The notes under the pieces: model-generated
The model's input: only the letters and a program-made list of their open reading frames with translations
Database searches by the model: none
Told to the model about the DNA's origin: nothing
NCBI GenBank assembly: GCA_016191145.1
Contig: JACPPD010000001.1
Span: 62,001 to 126,000, forward strand
Source: Ignavibacteria bacterium
Lineage (GTDB): Bacteria > Bacteroidota > Ignavibacteria > Kapaibacteriales > Kapaibacteriaceae
Direction of reading: 5' to 3'
DNA: 64,000 nucleotides
Program-made: the position numbers and the translations under genes
Shown here: in pieces, positions 60,401 to 64,000 of the stretch
Position numbering within the stretch: position 1 is the stretch's first letter
Layout of the letters: every line of letters starts with the position of its first letter

Positions 60401-61843
60401 GTCTGCTTCAGCAGCCCGGGACCTTGGAATCGCATTTTCGGCGATATTACAGCAGGCAATTTGGTAGTGCCACCCGCTCCAGGTCCTCAACTGTTGAGTG
60501 TCTTTAGCCGGGAAGCTGTGTGGGGTGCTGGTAAATGTATTGACTGGACAAAGAATGCAGTGCTCAAACTCAAGATGATATTCCCTGCATTTAGTGGATC
60601 ATTCATTTGCCAGGATACGTTGCGCTTTACCATTCGCTATAGCTTCACCGACTGCAACTGCCGGACATGCGATACCTTGGTCACTTATACAATCGTCAGG
60701 ACTAAGAAGTGGCTGCCGTGGGATCCGATCGATGTAGGAATTGGGATAATTCGCGGGCAAAATAAGATGACACCTGCCGGCGGTGACGAGGTTCAGTCCT
60801 CTCAGCCTAGTTCCACAAGTCTGGAAATGACTGACGTAAACACTGGTGACTTCTGGGTGATTAGCCCCGACAACCCCGCGAATGATGTGGTAGTAACTGG
60901 TGTCGAAATTCAATCTTCTGCAGTGCCCCTTACCAGTCTACAAAACGGTGCTGAATCTGGAGTCGTTCAGGATGATATCGGATTCATTGCTACCAATATT
61001 AAACCTGGTGATAATGTTCCAATTCGTCTGACTTTCAACAACAGTCAGAGCCTCATGCAGTTCAAAGTCATGGTCCGTATGGCTTATACCGTCACTGGAC
61101 TCGAGGAAACATTCTATACCGACCCAATGGAATTCACAGCCCGTGTGCCAGGTGCCAGCCCAGATGCATTGGATGTATCAGTCGATTCCAGACCTGATAA
61201 TGTAAAATCTTATGCCCTGTTCTTTAGTTGCTCAAATGGCTACAAGCAAAGCATTACAGCAATTGCTCTCAAGCCATGGTATGCAAACGGAAGAATCCTG
61301 GCTGTTGGACCTCCAAGCGCAGCCCAAGAAATTACATACCTGCTGCCACGAAAGCTGGACGATGGATCCTGGATTGTAACTGTACCTGCGCAGGGTGTGG
61401 CTGGCGTTGAGCCAGACAGTATTGTGAAACCGATATACATCACAACGTCGGGAGCTGGTGACAGTACAATCATCGCATTCACAACGTATGATGAGAATGC
61501 AGAGGTTGTCTCTGAGGGTACGCTTACCTTAAGCAATCCAATTTCTGGCGTCATGAGATCTGACGAGACTGGTTCTGGCATCTTGGTGCAGTCAGTGGTT
61601 CCTAACCCAGCTGAAACCTCGGTGACTGTTACTCTCTCCTTCGACCGACCTGTAACCAATGCTCAACTGAGCATAACAGATGTGCGAGGAATTTCGGTGT
61701 TAACAATACCCCACAGTTCCGTTTCCGAAATTGGAACGCATGTTCACACTCTTGATATCAGCAGTCTGCCTGCAGGAACCTACTTCGTAACGCTGAAGAC
61801 GCAGTATGGAGTGGCTTCCAAACCACTCACCATCATCCGCTGA
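57500..61843 (+). CDS. Large Cys-rich T9SS protein with DUF11-like repeats
   Basis: A 1447-residue secreted protein. The signal peptide MKYLYNLSKTALLLLTAAVSLFSFSASSNAQ follows AAGGA eight bases before the ATG. Several ~120-residue modules of the DUF11/conserved-repeat type follow, with recurring patterns such as YTVYFTIPAGATNVTITDVLP, ITGSTLTDVLDPNLQYVG and VDYKLKMNSSGTAALRHVVFADLLP. Cysteines are frequent, often in pairs, suggesting disulfides within modules. The last ~80 residues (NPAETSVTVTLSF ... LPAGTYFVTLKTQYG) are a type A T9SS sorting domain. A surface-adhesin or S-layer-like role is likely but not proven. Confidence 0.87.
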   Translation: MKYLYNLSKTALLLLTAAVSLFSFSASSNAQSWVAQNQQDGFILKKVVSDTVIATGQPFSYTVYFTIPAGATNVTITDVLPSSLIFLGHSFTSACGTPTVTAPAINSLGGTYSLNWATLSSGGCSGSFTVTVAFPNGTTCPGTTARNRVCLTATGVTGKAIDLCTPFVSTSASATNPWKINKYPVGAAWQGGTCPYASGSDTITWQICVYKDPGVTGQLNLVGGVVKDTLPAGAVLVSSNCGATQSGNIITWNVGNLSALPMYNTVCCQIKVYYPAASFPSGSSITNNATLSGQLGTANQPCSSFSVQSNTPCVKLVSLTSGSIGKWVYTNRQPGCGGKYLIYICNTGTSTISFTAKDTLPTQLAGFAISSAWNVTATLTAGIVTITGTLTAGQCGYVYVDFVIPSTATVGSTVTNCVSMTIIGVAPQQACVSFVIDAPAPSPCLWKEVCNKQPSYTPGSIFRYRLRIQNIGGLPITGSTLTDVLDPNLQYVGNPSSYTDNAWNAPCTTTPANPWPVTLTYNSITNTVTALLDTIPATCQNIFYAACGMYGTAGVPYYFIEFDVKVRDTSALGNVPNTFTLSGGSLGTAVYNSNVENVLVTGVVGYNLQKGVKKSTDPNYAASTSTTAGSTVDYKLKMNSSGTAALRHVVFADLLPRDNGTNDSQILSPCGPRGSVYDVSFNSFISSTPSITQWNNPTTSLSNVNNLAPTGIPGPAFTTGCGSAGTWAATWSAGMKNIAAYFGTTAIGSGGAAVEFSGKVSTLAKPNEKACNTFAASGWTKHLIQSSLPTFQLAGQLESDTACVRVDSSQIDKPCLEQAKVEVKCAEVNANGSQQYSFTISAVTCISATLILSSPDGVFSPATFTMTTASWSINTTFTHTNTNNPIKINYTVICNGKICRDSVFRDLPRCEIQEPIDTCCLNFRRDIGQPTLYYDNSGAVSLSTPMTAGPAPIKRFTATIVSAQLRKVCFSSPGPWNRIFGDITAGNLVVPPAPGPQLLSVFSREAVWGAGKCIDWTKNAVLKLKMIFPAFSGSFICQDTLRFTIRYSFTDCNCRTCDTLVTYTIVRTKKWLPWDPIDVGIGIIRGQNKMTPAGGDEVQSSQPSSTSLEMTDVNTGDFWVISPDNPANDVVVTGVEIQSSAVPLTSLQNGAESGVVQDDIGFIATNIKPGDNVPIRLTFNNSQSLMQFKVMVRMAYTVTGLEETFYTDPMEFTARVPGASPDALDVSVDSRPDNVKSYALFFSCSNGYKQSITAIALKPWYANGRILAVGPPSAAQEITYLLPRKLDDGSWIVTVPAQGVAGVEPDSIVKPIYITTSGAGDSTIIAFTTYDENAEVVSEGTLTLSNPISGVMRSDETGSGILVQSVVPNPAETSVTVTLSFDRPVTNAQLSITDVRGISVLTIPHSSVSEIGTHVHTLDISSLPAGTYFVTLKTQYGVASKPLTIIR

Positions 61844-61862
61844 TAAGCTTTGATGCAATATC

Positions 61863-61895
61863 AAAAGCCGCCTGGGACTCCCCGGCGGCTTTTTT
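61863..61895 (+). terminator. Rho-independent terminator
   Basis: GCCGCC pairs with GGCGGC, with a further GGG/CCC inner stem past one mismatch, followed by TTTTTT. It lies 20 bases after the stop of the DUF11-like T9SS gene. Flanking A and T runs extend the stem. The following 96 bases up to the E2 stop show nothing clear. Confidence 0.85.
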
Positions 61896-61991
61896 ATTTA
61901 AATGACGAAAGTGTAGAGAGGCTCAGTTGTACCGGGTTAGGTAAAGGTTCGGTGACTCATGAAACCGACTATAACTCTTTTTATAATCTTT

Positions 61992-63776
61992 CTATAAAGA
62001 GACAGTTTCCTCACTCATTGCTTCGAGCGACTTACACATTGCCGCAAGAGCCTGTGTGGCAAGAGCGCCGTCTACCACGCGGTGGTCGTAGGTGAGAGAC
62101 AGGTAGACCATGCTGCGAACTACAATGAGGTCTTCGCCGTTGATTGTGCGTACAACCGGACGCTTTTGTATAGCGCCAATGCCCATGATGGCGCACTGCG
62201 GCTGGTTGATAACGGGCGAACCGAAGAGTGAGCCGAACGATCCAACGTTAGTAATGGTAATTGTTCCGCCTGAGATGTCGTCTGGTGTGAGCTTTTTAAT
62301 CCTGGCTCGCTGAGCGAGGTCGTTCATGTACCGTGCCATGCCAGTGACGTTAAGAACGTCGGCGTTTTTTATAACTGGCACAATCAGATTACCGTCGGGA
62401 GTAGCCGTCGCCATACCCAGGTGAACTTTTCTGTGTAGGATGATGTTCTTACCGTCGACGCTAACATTAATCATCGGGAACTGCTTAACTCCATCAACGC
62501 ATGCAATCCCGAAAAACGGTGTGTAGGTGAGCTTGAAGCCTTCCCGTTGCTGGAACGCCTCTTTCATTTTCTCTCGAAGTTTAACAATCCCGGTTACATC
62601 TGCTTCGGCAACACTTGTAACGTGCGGCGATGTGAGTTTCGACCGCACCATGTGCTCGGCAATAAGCTGCCGTACGCGGTCCATGGGGATTACCTCGTCG
62701 TCGGCTCCAACCGGAAGGTTGGATGGCGCCAAAGCAGCAGTGGCTTGAATTGGTGCCTGAACAGAAGCAGGAGAGGGCAAAGGAACGGCCACTCCCGGCG
62801 CGGGAGCAGCAGTGCGAGACACGGGTGACGATGTTCGACTTGTAAGATAGTTTAATATATCTTTTTTTGTTACCCTGCCTTCAATTCCTGTACCTTTAAC
62901 GGCATTCAATTCATCAACTGTTACATTTTCCGCGGCAGCAATGCTTCGCACTAACGGCGAGTAAAAGCGACCGTCGGATACTCTGGGAATACTTGATGTT
63001 TTGGCATCGGCTACGTCTACCGTTACCCCATTCGTCCCGCCAGATTGTTCGCTACTCTTCGCCGCGGGCTGAGATGCTGGCGGCACCGAAGCATCTTCCT
63101 TTGGTGCTTCACTTGCCGGCGTCTGAGAGCTACCTGTTGCCGATGCAATCATTGCAATTGGTTTACCAACTTCTACCACATCGCCTTCATTGGCGAGAAT
63201 TTTCTGCAGTGTTCCATTTATGGGTGAGGGTACTTCGGTATCTACCTTGTCTGTGGAAATTTCGAGCAGCACTTCGTCCCGTTCAACGGAGTCGCCAACC
63301 TTCTTAACCCATTTTAGCACCTTCCCTTCCTGAATAGATTCTCCCATCTTAGGCATGAGCACTTCGTGGAGAGCTGAATCTTTCACAGGTTGGGGCGATG
63401 ATACCGTTTCTTTGACGGGTTGAGGTGTGGGAGCTGCTTCTTTGACGGGTTGAGGTGTGGGTGCTGCTTCTTTCACCGATTCAGGTTGTGGAATTCCGAC
63501 GTTCGATTCTGCGGGTTTGGGAGACGATTCTGCAGAAACGTCGGTACTGATAACAGCAATCACTTTCCCAACTTCAACCGTATCATTCTCATTTGCGAGA
63601 AGTTCAACAATTTTACCGGATGTAGGAGAGGGGACCTCAGTATCCACCTTGTCGGTAGAAATTTCAAGAAGCACTTCGTCGCGTTCAATCATGTCGCCGA
63701 CCTTCTTCACCCACCGCAGGACCTTTCCTTCCTGTATGGATTCTCCCATCTTTGGCATCACGACTTCGACGTTCAT
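61992..63776 (-). CDS. sucB: Dihydrolipoamide acyltransferase (E2), two lipoyl domains
   Basis: A 594-residue E2 of a 2-oxoacid dehydrogenase complex. Two nearly identical lipoyl domains carry lipoyl lysines Lys43 and Lys177 in EISTDKVDTEV. A Pro/Ala linker with 10-residue repeats (KEAAPTPQPV) joins them. The peripheral subunit-binding domain is FYSPLVRSIAAAENVTVDELNAVKGTGIEGRVTKKDIL, and the catalytic domain ends with the active-site DHRVVDG. The catalytic domain resembles succinyl or branched-chain types; sucB is my best guess. Most bacterial SucB have one lipoyl domain. Lipoate would come from lipA at 33 kb. The E1 and E3 genes are absent. Confidence 0.88.
   Translation of the reverse strand: MNVEVVMPKMGESIQEGKVLRWVKKVGDMIERDEVLLEISTDKVDTEVPSPTSGKIVELLANENDTVEVGKVIAVISTDVSAESSPKPAESNVGIPQPESVKEAAPTPQPVKEAAPTPQPVKETVSSPQPVKDSALHEVLMPKMGESIQEGKVLKWVKKVGDSVERDEVLLEISTDKVDTEVPSPINGTLQKILANEGDVVEVGKPIAMIASATGSSQTPASEAPKEDASVPPASQPAAKSSEQSGGTNGVTVDVADAKTSSIPRVSDGRFYSPLVRSIAAAENVTVDELNAVKGTGIEGRVTKKDILNYLTSRTSSPVSRTAAPAPGVAVPLPSPASVQAPIQATAALAPSNLPVGADDEVIPMDRVRQLIAEHMVRSKLTSPHVTSVAEADVTGIVKLREKMKEAFQQREGFKLTYTPFFGIACVDGVKQFPMINVSVDGKNIILHRKVHLGMATATPDGNLIVPVIKNADVLNVTGMARYMNDLAQRARIKKLTPDDISGGTITITNVGSFGSLFGSPVINQPQCAIMGIGAIQKRPVVRTINGEDLIVVRSMVYLSLTYDHRVVDGALATQALAAMCKSLEAMSEETVSL
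63381..63470 (-). repeat. Three 30-bp tandem repeats in the E2 linker
   Basis: The unit starting TTTGACGGGTTGAGG at 63411-63440 recurs at 63441-63470 with one mismatch; a more diverged copy is at 63381-63410. Each encodes one 10-residue Ala/Pro/Thr-rich linker unit, keeping frame. Lipoyl-domain linkers often vary by such repeats. Confidence 0.85.
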
Positions 63777-63839
63777 AGTATTTGGCTCCGTTTGCTTCTG
63801 CTGTGTATTACCGAAATGTAGTTGTTAAGGGGCACGAAA

Positions 63840-64000
63840 TTACAGAACATCTCTGAGTGCATCTTCGAGGTTGGGAAAGTTGAAGTAAAAAGTAGACCCC
63901 ATCAACCGCATCGGAACAACATATTGACCTTCTGTAATTGCATCGGCGCGTTTGCCAAGTATGAGCCTAAGCATCAGTGGCGGCACTGTAAACAGTGCAG
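63840..64000 (-). CDS. C-terminal end of a TIGR01777-type NAD-dependent epimerase (partial)
   Basis: The frame is open on the minus strand from the window end to a TAA at 63840-63842, giving 52 residues. LFTVPPLMLRLILGKRADAI, QYVVPMRLMGSTFYFNFP and NLEDALRDVL match the DUF1731 tail of TIGR01777 sugar-nucleotide epimerase-like proteins (YfcH type). The N-terminal Rossmann domain lies outside the window. Function of this family is not established. It is the upstream neighbour of the E2 gene on the same strand. Confidence 0.8.
   Translation of the reverse strand, partial: ALFTVPPLMLRLILGKRADAITEGQYVVPMRLMGSTFYFNFPNLEDALRDVL

Overview
This window looks like chromosome from a Gram-negative, didermic bacterium of the Bacteroidota/FCB group, possibly a Kapabacteria- or Ignavibacteria-like lineage. 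The evidence is a short primary sigma factor without region 1.1, at least five large secreted proteins ending in type IX secretion system (T9SS) C-terminal domains, Bacteroidota-type promoter boxes (TTG-N20-TAnnTTTG before secA), a long SecA, and an arabinose-5-phosphate isomerase that implies Kdo/LPS. The lineage assignment is inference. I see no tRNA, rRNA, prophage, insertion sequence or CRISPR array. Coding density is very high: the only gene-free stretch over 300 bases is filled by the RNase P RNA gene.

Layout. 1-3.7 kb: the end of an unrecognised gene, then rpoD-rimM-trmD-alpha/beta hydrolase-lipoprotein (+). 3.7-5.0 kb: a T9SS BNR-repeat protein (-), divergent from mpl (+). 6.5-18.1 kb: a tightly packed minus-strand run (membrane protein, AtuA family, DUF2279, GT2 glycosyltransferase, purM, recQ, T9SS subtilase). 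18.2-25 kb: a RodZ-like gene (+), kdsD (-) and a 1583-residue T9SS protein (-). 25.3-30.3 kb: an outer-membrane protein, metH and purN (-). 30.4-34.9 kb: a plus-strand run of nif3, a zinc-ribbon protein, rnpB, an Hpt protein, a CsgG/FlgO-like protein, lipA and an MBL hydrolase. 34.9-38.7 kb: scpB, scpA, alr and asparaginase (-). 38.7-42.5 kb: an aminotransferase plus 4-hydroxyphenylpyruvate dioxygenase, then glutamate dehydrogenase (+). 42.6-47.25 kb: a T9SS Ig-domain protein, YceI, a cysteine desulfurase and a small coupled ORF (-). 47.3-50.5 kb: secA (+). 50.5-54.8 kb: HlyD/FtsX-type permease/ATPase efflux operon (-). 54.8-56.7 kb: di-heme peroxidase and thyX (-), separated from dtd (+) by a nested palindromic repeat. 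57.5-61.8 kb: a 1447-residue T9SS adhesin-like protein (+). 62-64 kb: sucB-type E2 and the end of a TIGR01777-type epimerase (-).

How the genes fit together. Much of the window serves the cell envelope: secretion (SecA), murein recycling and D-Ala supply (Mpl, Alr), shape (RodZ-like), LPS precursor (KdsD) and the T9SS cargo proteins. The rest is core metabolism: purines, methionine, thymidylate, lipoate and 2-oxoacid dehydrogenase, and tyrosine and glutamate catabolism.

The observations most worth checking are: (i) an RNase P RNA gene with no spacer from its upstream gene, whose predicted P1 3' strand is the first codons of an Hpt-domain gene; (ii) a 36-bp perfect inverted repeat whose arms are themselves hairpins, between thyX and dtd; (iii) TAnnTTTG boxes 4-7 nt before the start codons of thyX, hisC and nif3, suggesting leaderless mRNAs; (iv) a SecA C-terminal zinc motif that has lost a ligand; (v) a T9SS protein with a CX4CH heme-like motif.
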